This document shows positions 42,813 through 52,183 of a DNA stretch of 64,000 nt, in pieces. Origin of the DNA: Azospirillum sp. TSA2s (GTDB taxonomy: Bacteria > Pseudomonadota > Alphaproteobacteria > Azospirillales > Azospirillaceae); the NCBI RefSeq assembly GCF_004923315.1, contig NZ_CP039650.1, forward strand, positions 1,129,501-1,193,500, in the 5' to 3' direction. The position numbers and the translations under genes were made by a program. Under the pieces are notes generated by a model. That model saw only the letters and a list, made by a program, of their open reading frames with translations. It had not been told where the DNA came from and did not search any database. Each line of letters begins with the position of its first letter. Within the stretch, counting starts at the first letter, position 1.

Positions 42813-43720
42813 TCGACGACACCAAGCAAGGGGGCGCCCGCCGCGCCAGCCTGGGCCGCGGCCTTTCCGCCCTGTTCGGCGAGGCGACCGAGGATTACTC
42901 GGCGCTCGACAAGGTGCGGCAGTCCAAGCAGGTGCCGATCGAGTTCGTGCACCCCGGCAAGTACCAGCCGCGCCGGAAGTTTGACGAGGAGGCCATCCAG
43001 GGCCTCGTCGACTCCATCCGCGACAAGGGCATCCTGCAGCCCCTCCTTGTCCGCCGAGATGGCGAGGATGCCAATTCCTACGAGCTGATCGCCGGCGAAC
43101 GCCGCTGGCGCGCCGCGCAGATCGCCGGCCTGCATGAGGTTCCGGTCGTCATCCGCGATCTCAGCGACCGCGAGGCGCTGGAAATCGCGCTGATCGAGAA
43201 CATCCAGCGCCAGGATCTGACTCCTCTGGAAGAGGCGGAGGGCTATCGTCGCCTGATGGAGGAGTTCGAGCACACGCAGGAGGATCTGGCCCGCGCCGTC
43301 GGCAAGAGCCGCAGCCATGTCGCCAACATGATGCGCCTGCTGGCCCTGCCCGATCCCGTCAAGTCGATGGTTCAGGACGGCGCGCTGACCGCCGGCCATG
43401 CCCGCGCTCTGCTGACCGCCCCGGATCCGGCCGCCGTCGCCCGCGAGGTGGTGACGCGCGGCCTGAACGTCCGCCAGACCGAAGACCTGATGCGCGGCGA
43501 TCAGCCGAAGGCGAAGAAAGGCAAGGCCGCGAACGGCGGATCCGGCAACGCTCCGGCGATGAAGGACGTTGACCTGATCAATCTCGAGGAGGAGATCTCC
43601 GCCCGCATCGGACTGAAGGTCGCGATCAATCCGCAGGGTCAACGCGGGACGATCACCATCCATTACCAGACGCTCGACCAACTGGACGACGTTTTGCACC
43701 GGCTGGGCGGCGAAGAGTAA
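42809..43720 (+). CDS. parB: Chromosome-partitioning protein ParB
   Basis: ParB is the CTPase clamp that loads at parS and spreads on DNA. The 303-residue product has the ParA-stimulating N-terminal LGRGLSALFG (residues 15-24), box I QPRRKFDEEAIQGLVDSI, box II GERRWRAAQIAG (residues 96-107) and the HTH with GKSRSHVANMMRLLALP. A C-terminal dimerisation domain ends the protein. It lies with parA about 13 kb right of the predicted origin. A short GC hairpin separates it from convergent folA. Confidence 0.96.
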   Translation: MIDDTKQGGARRASLGRGLSALFGEATEDYSALDKVRQSKQVPIEFVHPGKYQPRRKFDEEAIQGLVDSIRDKGILQPLLVRRDGEDANSYELIAGERRWRAAQIAGLHEVPVVIRDLSDREALEIALIENIQRQDLTPLEEAEGYRRLMEEFEHTQEDLARAVGKSRSHVANMMRLLALPDPVKSMVQDGALTAGHARALLTAPDPAAVAREVVTRGLNVRQTEDLMRGDQPKAKKGKAANGGSGNAPAMKDVDLINLEEEISARIGLKVAINPQGQRGTITIHYQTLDQLDDVLHRLGGEE

Positions 43721-43730
43721 GGGGCTTAAA

Positions 43731-43750
43731 GGGGGGGCGCTCGCCCCCTA
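43731..43750. terminator. GC hairpin between convergent parB and folA
   Basis: A run of G residues (from 43731) can pair with CCCCC (43743-43748) around CGCT. It overlaps the folA stop codon. It has no T-run, so it is a weak two-way terminator candidate. Confidence 0.35.
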
Positions 43751-44242
43751 CCCGCGCACCTTTTCGAGATCGATGTAGCGATAGAACAGCCCATTCTCTT
43801 CCATGGGCGCGCTCGACCACACCTCTGCCCATTCCGCCCCGATGGGCGGCATCAACGTGTCGCCGTCCACGGTGCTTTCGATGCGGGTCAGGTGCAGGCG
43901 ATCGGCGATCGGCAGCGTCTCGCGGAACAGGGCGGCACCGCCGATGACGCACAGTTCGGCCGCACCGGAGCCTTGTGCCCACGACACCGCCGCCCCGAGA
44001 CCGGTGAACCAGCGGGCGCCGTCATGCTCGCCGACGAGGCCCCGATGGCTCACCACCAGATTGTCGCGGCCGGGCAGCGGGCGGCGCGGCAGCGACTCCC
44101 AGGTCTTCCGACCCATCAGGATCGGCTTGCCCATCGTCAATTCCCTGAACCGGCGCAGGTCGCTGGGAAGATGCCAGGGAAGCCGGCCGTCCCGGCCGAT
44201 CACGTCGTTCGTTGCGGCGGCGACGATCAGGCTGATGAGCAT
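43748..44242 (-). CDS. folA: Dihydrofolate reductase
   Basis: DHFR reduces dihydrofolate to tetrahydrofolate with NADPH. The 164-residue product has ISLIVAAATNDVIGRDGRLP, the active-site WHLPSDLRRFRELTMGKP with its catalytic Asp, MGRKTWESLP and VIGGAALFRETLP. The ATG at 44242 gives the usual start MLISLIVAAA; an upstream ATG would add 9 residues. hemW is 33 bp upstream on the same strand. thyA, a frequent neighbour, is not here. Confidence 0.94.
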   Translation of the reverse strand: MLISLIVAAATNDVIGRDGRLPWHLPSDLRRFRELTMGKPILMGRKTWESLPRRPLPGRDNLVVSHRGLVGEHDGARWFTGLGAAVSWAQGSGAAELCVIGGAALFRETLPIADRLHLTRIESTVDGDTLMPPIGAEWAEVWSSAPMEENGLFYRYIDLEKVRG

Positions 44243-44275
44243 CCCCTGCCCTTTCCCGATTGAAGACACGGGATC

Positions 44276-45445
44276 TTACGCCAGAATTGCGCTGAGCACC
44301 GCGTTCAGACGCTGTAGCCCCTCCGATGTCGCAACCAGACGGTCGGCATCGCGCGTCAGGAAACCGCCGTCGATCAGGCGGGACAGTGCCGACGGATCGA
44401 CGAAATCGTCGAGAGTCCGGCCGGTTTCCTCCACCAGACGGGCAAGCCGCACCCCCTCGCTCAGGCGCAGCCCCATCATCAGCAGTTCGGTGCCGCGGGC
44501 ATCATGGTCGACGGGATCGGGAGCGGCGGCACCATGCCCGTCGCGCTCCACCCGTTCCAGCCAGATCTCCGGGGCGCGGTGGGCGCGTGTGGCGAACTTC
44601 TCGCCATCCAGCGTCAGCCGGCCATGGGCGCCGGGACCGATGCCGACATAATCGCCATAGCGCCAATAGGTCAGGTTGTGGCGGCTTTCCTCGCCGGGGC
44701 GGGCATGGTTGGAAATCTCGTAGGCCGGCAGCCCGGCCGCCGTCAGCTGGCTCTGCGTCGCCTCGTAGAGATCGCTGGCCACATCCTCGTCAGGCAGCAC
44801 CAGATCGCCGCGGGCATGCAGCGGATAGAAGGCGGTGCCTTCCTCGATCGTCAGCTGATAGACCGACAGATGGCCGACCGCGTAATCCAGCGCCCGCGCC
44901 AGCTCCGCCTGCCAAGCCGCCACCGTCTGGCCGGGACGGGCATAGATCAGGTCGAAGGAAAAGCGGTCGAAGGTCCGCGCCGCCAGCTCGATGGCGCCGG
45001 TCGCCTCCGCCGCATTGTGCTGGCGGCCGAGGAATTTCAGACTGGCGTCGTCCAGCGCCTGGATGCCCAGTGAAACGCGGTTGATCCCGGCTGTGCGGAA
45101 GGCGCGGAACTTGTCGGCTTCGATGGAGGTCGGATTGGCCTCCAGCGTAACCTCCAGCCCGTCGGCCACCGGCCAGCGTTGGGCGACACGGTCGATGACG
45201 GCACCGACGGTCGAGGGCTCCATCAGCGACGGGGTGCCGCCGCCGAAGAAGATCGAGGTGACGGTGCGGCCGGCGGTCAGGTCGGCGTAATGGTCCAGCT
45301 CGCGCAGCAGCCCGGCCCGCCAACGGTCATGGTCGACCCGCTCGCGGACATGGCTGTTGAAATCGCAATAGGGGCACTTCGATTTGCAGAAGGGCCAATG
45401 GACGTAGACGGCAAAACCAGGATCAGACACGCTCACCGGAAGCAC
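44276..45445 (-). CDS. hemW: Radical SAM family heme chaperone HemW
   Basis: HemW resembles the oxygen-independent coproporphyrinogen oxidase but acts as a heme chaperone for respiratory enzymes. The 389-residue product has the radical-SAM cluster motif CKSKCPYC (Cys20, Cys24, Cys27), FGGGTPSLM, the HNLTYWR block of HemW and a winged C-terminal domain. The spacing is that of HemW, not of HemN, which has an extra Cys after this motif. It overlaps rdgB by 13 bp. Confidence 0.93.
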   Translation of the reverse strand: MLPVSVSDPGFAVYVHWPFCKSKCPYCDFNSHVRERVDHDRWRAGLLRELDHYADLTAGRTVTSIFFGGGTPSLMEPSTVGAVIDRVAQRWPVADGLEVTLEANPTSIEADKFRAFRTAGINRVSLGIQALDDASLKFLGRQHNAAEATGAIELAARTFDRFSFDLIYARPGQTVAAWQAELARALDYAVGHLSVYQLTIEEGTAFYPLHARGDLVLPDEDVASDLYEATQSQLTAAGLPAYEISNHARPGEESRHNLTYWRYGDYVGIGPGAHGRLTLDGEKFATRAHRAPEIWLERVERDGHGAAAPDPVDHDARGTELLMMGLRLSEGVRLARLVEETGRTLDDFVDPSALSRLIDGGFLTRDADRLVATSEGLQRLNAVLSAILA

Positions 45446-46032
45446 CGCTCCACCAGTTGGCGGAAGGCGTCGGCGCGGTGGCTCATCTCGTGCTTTTTGG
45501 CCGGATCCATCTCGCCGAAAGACAGCTCGTGGCCGTCCGGCAGGAACATCGGGTCATAGCCGAAGCCATGCGGCCCGCGCGGCGGCCACACCAGCGTGCC
45601 GTAGCAGCGGCCTTCAACCGTCTCGACATGGCCGTCCGGCCAGGCGAGCGACAGGGCGCAGACGAAATAGGCGCTGCGGTCCGCCTTCCCTGTCAGCCCG
45701 TCCTCGACCTTCCGCATCGCCATGGCGAAGTCCTTGGACGGGCCGGCCCAGCGGGCGGAATAGATGCCGGGATCGCCGTTCAGCGCCGGCACCACCAGCC
45801 CGCTGTCGTCGGCGAGCGCGACATGGCCGGCGGCGGCGGCGGCCTTCGCCTTCAGCTCCGCATTGGCGATGAAGGTGGTCCCGGTCTCTTCCGGTTCGGG
45901 CAGGCCCAGCTCCCCGGCCGAGGTGAAGGTGGCGACATAGGGGCCGAGCAGGTCGGCGATCTCGCGCACCTTGCCTTTGTTGTGGCTGGCGATGACGAGC
46001 GTGTCGCCGGTGAAGCGGCGGGGAGCGGACAT
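45433..46032 (-). CDS. rdgB: dITP/XTP pyrophosphatase RdgB
   Basis: RdgB removes ITP, dITP and XTP from nucleotide pools. The 199-residue product has LVIASHNKGKVREIADLL, ETGTTFIANAELKA, ALADDSGLVVPALNG with the catalytic Asp and GFGYDPMFLPDG followed by SHRADAFRQL. It lies between hemW and rph on the same strand, a common order in alphaproteobacteria. Confidence 0.96.
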   Translation of the reverse strand: MSAPRRFTGDTLVIASHNKGKVREIADLLGPYVATFTSAGELGLPEPEETGTTFIANAELKAKAAAAAGHVALADDSGLVVPALNGDPGIYSARWAGPSKDFAMAMRKVEDGLTGKADRSAYFVCALSLAWPDGHVETVEGRCYGTLVWPPRGPHGFGYDPMFLPDGHELSFGEMDPAKKHEMSHRADAFRQLVERCFR

Positions 46033-46074
46033 GGGAACGGACCTCTGGATGATGGACCTCTGGCAGATGCCGGC

Positions 46075-46794
<720 letters not shown>

Positions 46795-46833
46795 GGGCAT
46801 CATTCCGAAGATCGTTTGCGGTTCGGCGGCAAG

Positions 46834-48168
46834 CTAACGGCTCTGCCCGCCGCCGTCCAGCACGGCGTCGGCGATCATTGGTGGCGGTGCCGGGCGCGTC
46901 GCCCGCTCCAGCCACAGGGTCAGCAGCGGCACGGCAAGCCCAATGGTGATGGAGATGGTCGCCATGGTCGTCACATGCTCCAGCCGGCCGTCGGCGCCGT
47001 TGGTCAGGATCTCCGCCGACAGGAAGGCGCCGAAGGCGGAGCTGAGATGCTGCACCGCCGACACCAGCGCCATGAAGCCGGCGCGTTCCTGCGGGTCCGG
47101 CACGCGGGAGAAGGCGGCGCCGTTGGCGACCATGCGGATGCCGACGAAGGTCATGAAGAAAGGGAACAGCCCCAGCACCGGCATCCAGGGCCGGTAGCCG
47201 ATGAAGGCGAAGAAGATCACCAGGCTCAGCCCCACCGTCGCGGCGAAGGTGACGGCGCTGGAGCCATGGCGGTCGACCAGCCGCCCGGCCCAGCGCGCGG
47301 CGAAGAAGCTCAGCGTGCCGCCGGTCATATAGACCAGGCTCAGATGGTCGCGCGGGAAGCCCAGATTGCCCTGCACATAGGCGGCGATGTTGGGGACGAT
47401 CATGAACTGCTGAACCTGCACCAGCGCCACGGTGGCATAGGCCAGCCAGACCTTGCGGCGCGACAGCAGCGCCGTCATCCGCACCCAGGCCCCCGTCTTC
47501 ACCCCTGTTCCGGCGAGATGCGCGCGCTGCGGCGGCAGGATGGCGATGGCGGCCACGGCGACGATCAGGCCGGCGAAGGCCACCGCGAAGAAGGGCAGCC
47601 GCCAGCCGCCATAGAGCGCCAGCTCCAGCCCCACCGGCACCCCGGCGATGGCCGACAGCGAGAAGGCGGACATGACCGCACCCATCGCCTGCCCCCGCCG
47701 CTGCGGAGCCACCTGATCGGTCACCGTGGCGATCGCGACCGCGACGGCCGGGCCGCCGAACAGGCCTGCCAGCACGCGCGCCGCCAGCAGCGATGGAAAG
47801 TCCCAGGCCAGCCCGCCCAATGCCGTGGAGACGATCAGTCCGGCCATGGCGACGGCAAGCGCCCGGCGTCGGTCAAAGCGGTCGAGCAGCATCGAGCCGA
47901 CCAGCCCGGCCAAGGCCGCAGCGGCGGTATAGCTGCCGCCGATATAGCCGATGTGCGCCGCCGGGATGTTCAGCGCCCGGGCGAAGTCGGGACCGAGCGG
48001 CATCACCATCATGAAATCGAGGATGTTGATGAACTGTACCGCCGCGATCACCAGCGTGATGCGGCGTTCGTCCGGCGTCAGCGCGATGGGAGCCGCAGAT
48101 TTGGGGGCCAGGGACAAGATGGCGGCTCCGGGAGGGAATAAGCGCGTCGGTTGTGTTCCGCACCGCAT
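46834..48168 (-). CDS. MFS transporter (drug/sugar exporter type)
   Basis: The 444-residue protein is a 12-helix major facilitator. Helix 1 contains VIAAVQFINILDFMMVMPLG, then the loop DRFDRRRALAVAM between helices 2 and 3. A second half begins at about residue 235. It looks like an exporter of the arabinose-efflux/DHA1 group (PLGPDFARALNIPAAHIG), but the substrate is unknown. The start is uncertain: ATG at 48168 adds a basic N-terminal tail, and a TTG at 48117, with GGAG upstream, would give 427 residues. It is divergent from the malic enzyme gene. Confidence 0.85.
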   Translation of the reverse strand: MRCGTQPTRLFPPGAAILSLAPKSAAPIALTPDERRITLVIAAVQFINILDFMMVMPLGPDFARALNIPAAHIGYIGGSYTAAAALAGLVGSMLLDRFDRRRALAVAMAGLIVSTALGGLAWDFPSLLAARVLAGLFGGPAVAVAIATVTDQVAPQRRGQAMGAVMSAFSLSAIAGVPVGLELALYGGWRLPFFAVAFAGLIVAVAAIAILPPQRAHLAGTGVKTGAWVRMTALLSRRKVWLAYATVALVQVQQFMIVPNIAAYVQGNLGFPRDHLSLVYMTGGTLSFFAARWAGRLVDRHGSSAVTFAATVGLSLVIFFAFIGYRPWMPVLGLFPFFMTFVGIRMVANGAAFSRVPDPQERAGFMALVSAVQHLSSAFGAFLSAEILTNGADGRLEHVTTMATISITIGLAVPLLTLWLERATRPAPPPMIADAVLDGGGQSR

Positions 48169-48306
48169 TATACCAGCCGTCTCCCGGCCGTCCCAACCGG
48201 CATGGTCATGCACGGAAAGCGGATCAGATAGGACGTGAAGCAAACTGGATGTGTCGCCAATCGTCAAAAAAATGCATGATTCGTACAAAAAGCGGGCGAT
48301 GGAGGC

Positions 48307-48334
48307 TTGGCGAGTTGCGCGTGCGGCGTATACC
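48307..48334 (+). promoter_or_regulatory. Possible promoter of the malic enzyme gene
   Basis: TTGGCG (48307-48312) and TATACC (48329-48334) are 16 bp apart, 90 bp before the start codon. This is a moderate match. Confidence 0.35.
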
Positions 48335-48423
48335 ATCGCGGCCCCACCGTCGGCAGCGCACCGCACAAAAGGCACCAACGAAGACCGACGGGCATCAGCA
48401 CTCCGTTGAGGAACACGACATCC

Positions 48424-50688
48424 ATGTCCGACACCAAGCGCGTCACCGACGAAGAGGCCCTGCTGCTGCATTCCAGCGGCCGGCCCGGCAAGCTGGAAAT
48501 CACTCCGACCAAGCCGCTGACCACCCAGCGCGATCTGGCGCTGGCCTATTCGCCCGGCGTCGCCGCGCCCTGCCTGCGCATCGCCGAGGATCCGTCCCTT
48601 GCCTATGACTACACGGCCAAGGGAAACATCGTCGCCATCATCTCCAACGGCACGGCCGTGCTGGGTCTGGGCGACCTGGGCGCGCTCGCCGGCAAGCCGG
48701 TGATGGAAGGCAAGGCGGTGCTGTTCAAGCGCTTCGCCGATGTTGACGGCATCGACCTGGAGGTCGACACCCGCGACGTGGACGAGTTCGTCAACTGCGT
48801 GCGCTTCCTCGGCCCCAGCTTCGGCGGCATCAATCTGGAAGACATCAAGGCGCCCGACTGCTTCATCATCGAGGAGCGGCTGCGCGAGCTGCTGGACATC
48901 CCGGTCTTCCACGACGACCAGCACGGCACCGCGATCATCGCCGCCGCCGGCCTGATCAATGCCTGCGACATCACCGGCCGCCGAATCGAAGACGTGAAGA
49001 TGGTGGTGAACGGCGCCGGCGCGGCGGGCATCGCCTGCGCCGAGCTGTTCTGCACGATGGGTGTTTCACGTGAAAACATCATCCTGTGCGACACCAAGGG
49101 CGTGGTCTATCGCGGCCGCACCAACGGCATGAACCAGTGGAAGTCGTCCTTCGCCGTCGACACCGACAAGCGCACGCTGGAAGAGGCGGTGGCCGGCTCC
49201 GACGTGTTCGTCGGCCTGTCGGCCAAGGGGGCGATGACCCAGGAGATGGTGAAGTCGATGGCGGCCAAGCCGATCATCTTCGCGCTCGCCAACCCCGATC
49301 CGGAGATCACGCCGGAGGATGTGAAGGCGGTGCGCGCCGATGCCATCGTGGCGACCGGCCGCTCCGACTATCCGAACCAGGTCAACAACGTCCTGGGCTT
49401 CCCCTACCTGTTCCGCGGCGCGCTGGACGTCCGCGCCACCACCATCAACGAGGCGATGAAGGTCGCCGCCGCCAAGGCGCTGGCGGCGCTGGCGCGCGAG
49501 GATGTGCCGGACGAGGTCGACGCCGCCTATTCCGGGCGCCGGCTGCGCTATGGCCCGGACTACATCATTCCGGTGCCCTTCGACCCGCGCCTGATCGTCA
49601 CCGTCCCGGCCGCCGTCGCCCAGGCGGCGATGGAAAGTGGCGTGGCGCGCAAGCCGATCCTCGATCTGACCAGCTACAAGCACAGCCTGCGCACCCGTCT
49701 GGATCCGACCGCCGACAGCCTGGAGCTGATCCTGGAGAAGGTGCGGACCAACCCGCGCCGCGTCGTCTTCGCGGAGGGCGAGGAGGAGCGGACGATCCGC
49801 GCCGCCATGGCCTTCCGCGCCCACGGCTATGGCATCCCGGTGCTGATCGGCCGCGAGGAGGTCATCAAGGAACAGCTGGCGGCGATGGGCCAGCCGCACA
49901 TCCAGTTCGAAATCCACAACGCCCGCCTGTCGGACGCCAACCGGCGTTATGCCGACCACCTCTACCGCCGTTTGCAGCGCAAGGGTGCCCTGCTGCGCGA
50001 CTGCCAGCGGATGGTCAACCAGGACCGCAACGTTTTCGCCGCCTGCATGGTGGCGCAGGGCGACGCCCACGCCATGGTGACCGGCCTGACCCGCAGCTTC
50101 GGCGTCGCGTACGAGGAAATCCGCCGCGTCATCGACTCGAAGGCGAGCGAGCCGGTGTTCGGCCTGCACCTGTTCATCACCCGCAGCCGCACCGTCTTCA
50201 TCGCCGATACCACCGTCCATGTCCGTCCCGACGGCAAGACCTTGGCCGACATCGCCGTCGGTGCCGCGGCCAAGGCCCGGCAGATGGGGCACGAGCCGCG
50301 GATCGCGATGCTCTCCTTCTCCAACTTCGGCCAGACGCCGCACCCGAACACCGATCCGCTGCGGGAAGCCTTGTCGATCCTCGACAGCCGCCGGGTCGAT
50401 TTCGAGTATGACGGCGAGATGTCGGCCGACGTGGCGCTGGATTACCAGCTGATGAAGCGGGTCTACCCGTTCTCGCGGCTGTCCGGTCCGGCGAACGTGC
50501 TGATCATGCCCGGCCTGCATTCCGCCAACATCTCGGCCAAGCTGCTGAACAAGATGGCCGGCGGCCAGATGATCGGCCCGCTGCTGATCGGTTTGGACAA
50601 GCCGGCGCAGATCGTCACCATGGGCGCCTCGGTCAACGACATCGTCACCGCCGCAGCGCTGGCGGCGCACGACTCGCTGCCCTGGTGA
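48424..50688 (+). CDS. maeB: NADP-dependent malic enzyme with phosphotransacetylase-like C-terminal domain
   Basis: The hybrid enzyme makes pyruvate from malate with NADP and links to PEP/acetyl-CoA balance. The 754-residue product has an N-terminal malic enzyme domain (residues about 15-425: LAYSPGVAAPCLRIAEDPSL, FHDDQHGTAII and the NADP loop VVNGAGAAGIACAELFC). A phosphate acetyl/butyryltransferase-like domain follows (about 430-754, VVFAEGEEERTIRAAM); in this family it senses acetyl-CoA rather than catalysing. ATG at 48424 has TGAGGA upstream. A parS-like site lies inside. A subclass B repeat follows the stop. Confidence 0.94.
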   Translation: MSDTKRVTDEEALLLHSSGRPGKLEITPTKPLTTQRDLALAYSPGVAAPCLRIAEDPSLAYDYTAKGNIVAIISNGTAVLGLGDLGALAGKPVMEGKAVLFKRFADVDGIDLEVDTRDVDEFVNCVRFLGPSFGGINLEDIKAPDCFIIEERLRELLDIPVFHDDQHGTAIIAAAGLINACDITGRRIEDVKMVVNGAGAAGIACAELFCTMGVSRENIILCDTKGVVYRGRTNGMNQWKSSFAVDTDKRTLEEAVAGSDVFVGLSAKGAMTQEMVKSMAAKPIIFALANPDPEITPEDVKAVRADAIVATGRSDYPNQVNNVLGFPYLFRGALDVRATTINEAMKVAAAKALAALAREDVPDEVDAAYSGRRLRYGPDYIIPVPFDPRLIVTVPAAVAQAAMESGVARKPILDLTSYKHSLRTRLDPTADSLELILEKVRTNPRRVVFAEGEEERTIRAAMAFRAHGYGIPVLIGREEVIKEQLAAMGQPHIQFEIHNARLSDANRRYADHLYRRLQRKGALLRDCQRMVNQDRNVFAACMVAQGDAHAMVTGLTRSFGVAYEEIRRVIDSKASEPVFGLHLFITRSRTVFIADTTVHVRPDGKTLADIAVGAAAKARQMGHEPRIAMLSFSNFGQTPHPNTDPLREALSILDSRRVDFEYDGEMSADVALDYQLMKRVYPFSRLSGPANVLIMPGLHSANISAKLLNKMAGGQMIGPLLIGLDKPAQIVTMGASVNDIVTAAALAAHDSLPW
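49062..49077. other. parS: parS-like site 5, inside maeB
   Basis: TGTTTCACGTGAAAAC matches the parS consensus at 14 of 16 positions, with the full TGTTTCACGTGAAA core. It encodes V-S-R-E-N, as other coding parS sites encode V-S-R-E-T. It is about 19 kb right of the predicted origin. Confidence 0.7.
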
Positions 50689-50710
50689 GGTGAGACACCT
50701 CCTCCCCGAA

Positions 50711-50822
50711 GTCCCCTCTCCCCCCTGGGGAGAGGGTTAGGGTGAGGGGGACGCACATGCCGGACTGTCTTCGGCTGCGCTGAACCCCTCATTCCGACCT
50801 TCTCCCCAGGGGGGAGAAGGAG
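50711..50822. repeat. Intergenic hairpin repeat, subclass B copy 1
   Basis: CCCCTCTCCCCCCTGGGGAG, followed by AGGGTTAGGGTGAGGGGGAC, is mirrored 45 bp later by CCCCTCATTCCGACCTTCTC and CCCAGGGGGGAGAAGG. It lies between convergent maeB and the GNAT gene. Related copies are at 53688 and 63770. Confidence 0.8.
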
Positions 50823-50833
50823 ATCCCTAACTT

Positions 50834-51403
50834 TCACTCCAACGCCTTGTAAAAGTACGTCGTGTCGCAGAACCCGCCTTTCGGCCACAAAGCGTAGTTC
50901 GGGATGACGCCGACCTTCACCCAGCCGGCGCGTTCGTACAGACGTTCGGCATCGGGTGAGGCGGTGTCCAGCACCAGCAGGGTCTTGCCGGCGGCACGAG
51001 CCGCGTCTTCGGCCGCCTGCATCAGAGCGGCGCCGACGCCCCGGCGGCGGGCGCGGCGGTGAACCAGCATCTTGGACAGGTCGGCACGATGCGGCTGGTT
51101 CGGCGGCTGGCCGACGACAAGCTGGACGGTGCCCAGCACGCCCTCCCCGTCCTCCGCCACCAGCAGGATGCGCTCCCCCTGCTCCACCCCGGCAACCACC
51201 TGCCGCCAGAAGCCTTCGGCGGTGGGGCGGTCAAGCGGCGCCATGAAGCTGACCGACGCACCGCCCGCCACGCAATCCAGCAGTACGTCGGTCAGCCCCG
51301 GCACGGCTGCGTGAGCCTCCGCAGAAGACAGCACGCGCACCGTCACGACTTCTCCATTCAGCTGTCCGACATCTGCGCAGGCGCTGTCCATGGCATGCTC
51401 CAT
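50834..51403 (-). CDS. GNAT-family N-acetyltransferase
   Basis: The 189-residue protein has a GNAT fold: LVAEDGEGVLGTVQLVVGQ, acetyl-CoA loop HRRARRRGVGAALMQAAEDA and LVLDTASPDAERLYERAGW with VGVIPNYALWPKGGFCDTTY at the end. The C-terminal part resembles a group of small-molecule acetyltransferases, sometimes annotated as toxin-detoxifying, but the substrate is not evident. The ATG at 51403 overlaps the stop of the XRE gene (ATGA); ATG at 51391 is also possible. It is the second gene of a two-gene operon. Confidence 0.85.
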   Translation of the reverse strand: MEHAMDSACADVGQLNGEVVTVRVLSSAEAHAAVPGLTDVLLDCVAGGASVSFMAPLDRPTAEGFWRQVVAGVEQGERILLVAEDGEGVLGTVQLVVGQPPNQPHRADLSKMLVHRRARRRGVGAALMQAAEDAARAAGKTLLVLDTASPDAERLYERAGWVKVGVIPNYALWPKGGFCDTTYFYKALE

Positions 51404-52008
51404 CAGCGTTTAACCGCGTTTAAGGCTGGGCGCCCGTCGGTGGTCAGCGCCACGATGTAGCGGGCGGTCCGGTCGGTCGGATTGTGGAAGCCTGTCGGCC
51501 GGTCGAGCCGCATGGCAAGGCAGTCGCCGACGGACAGCCGGTGCGTCACCTCCCCCACCGTCAGTTCGATGGTGCCGTCCAACAGATAGACCTGCTGCTC
51601 CACCACGGCGGCGCGGTTGCCGCTGTCGTAGGAGACGCGGGCGCCCGGCGGCAGCTCCACCTCCACCAGTTCGATGGGCGACGGATAGCCCGGCGGTGAC
51701 AGATTGCGCCGACGATAGCCGGTGGCGGGGTCGGCCCAGGCGATCTGGTCGGCGCGGCGTGCGACCGGGCTGGCATCCTCGCGCTCGGCTTCCGCGAACA
51801 ATGCCGCCAACGTCACCCCCAATCCGGCGGCCAGCCGGTCGAGTACGGAGGCCGTCGGACTGCTCTCCCCCCGTTCCACCAGCGAGATCATCGAGCGGCT
51901 TACGCCCGAGCGCTCGGCCAAACCATCCAGCGTCAGGCCCCGATCCGCCCGCAGGGCGCGCAACCGGGTGGCGAGACGGCTGTCGATATCGTTTCCAGCA
52001 CTTTCCAT
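51403..52008 (-). CDS. XRE-cupin transcriptional regulator
   Basis: The 201-residue protein has an N-terminal XRE helix-turn-helix (residues 8-65, LRADRGLTLDGLAERSGVSR then SMISLVERGESSPTA) and a C-terminal cupin domain (about residues 115-195, VYLLDGTIELTVGE, HRLSVGDCLAMR, RPTGFHNPT). Such proteins usually sense a small metabolite and control an adjacent gene, here the coupled GNAT. I chose the ATG at 52008; the open frame continues 39 codons farther over the promoter. An inverted repeat overlaps its own promoter. Confidence 0.9.
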   Translation of the reverse strand: MESAGNDIDSRLATRLRALRADRGLTLDGLAERSGVSRSMISLVERGESSPTASVLDRLAAGLGVTLAALFAEAEREDASPVARRADQIAWADPATGYRRRNLSPPGYPSPIELVEVELPPGARVSYDSGNRAAVVEQQVYLLDGTIELTVGEVTHRLSVGDCLAMRLDRPTGFHNPTDRTARYIVALTTDGRPALNAVKR

Positions 52009-52014
52009 GAAGGT

Positions 52015-52043
52015 AGAATGCTGCTCCAAGATAGTGGAGTCAA
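52015..52043 (-). promoter_or_regulatory. Promoter and candidate operator of the XRE-GNAT operon
   Basis: On the minus strand TTGACT (52038-52043) and CATTCT (52015-52020) are 17 bp apart. The spacer holds an inverted repeat (plus strand CTCCA 52024-52028, TGGAG 52035-52039, 6-bp gap). A start site 7 bp after the -10 would fall on or next to the ATG at 52008, giving a leaderless mRNA. Confidence 0.45.
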
Positions 52044-52183
52044 CGATCCAACGCATTGTCATGCCCATGAATCTTTTATGACCGTCGCGCGGTGTGCGCG
52101 ACGATGGTGTAGAAGAGCCGTGCAAAAGGACTGAACGTCACGCTGTCCGCCCCTGCCCCATACTCGAACCCGGTGCCGACCCC

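Noticed and set aside
50834..52008. XRE-GNAT pair as a toxin-antitoxin system
   Set aside because: The XRE protein has a C-terminal cupin sensor domain and the GNAT lacks the features of the short tRNA-acetylating toxins (these are usually paired with RHH antitoxins); a metabolite-responsive operon is more likely.
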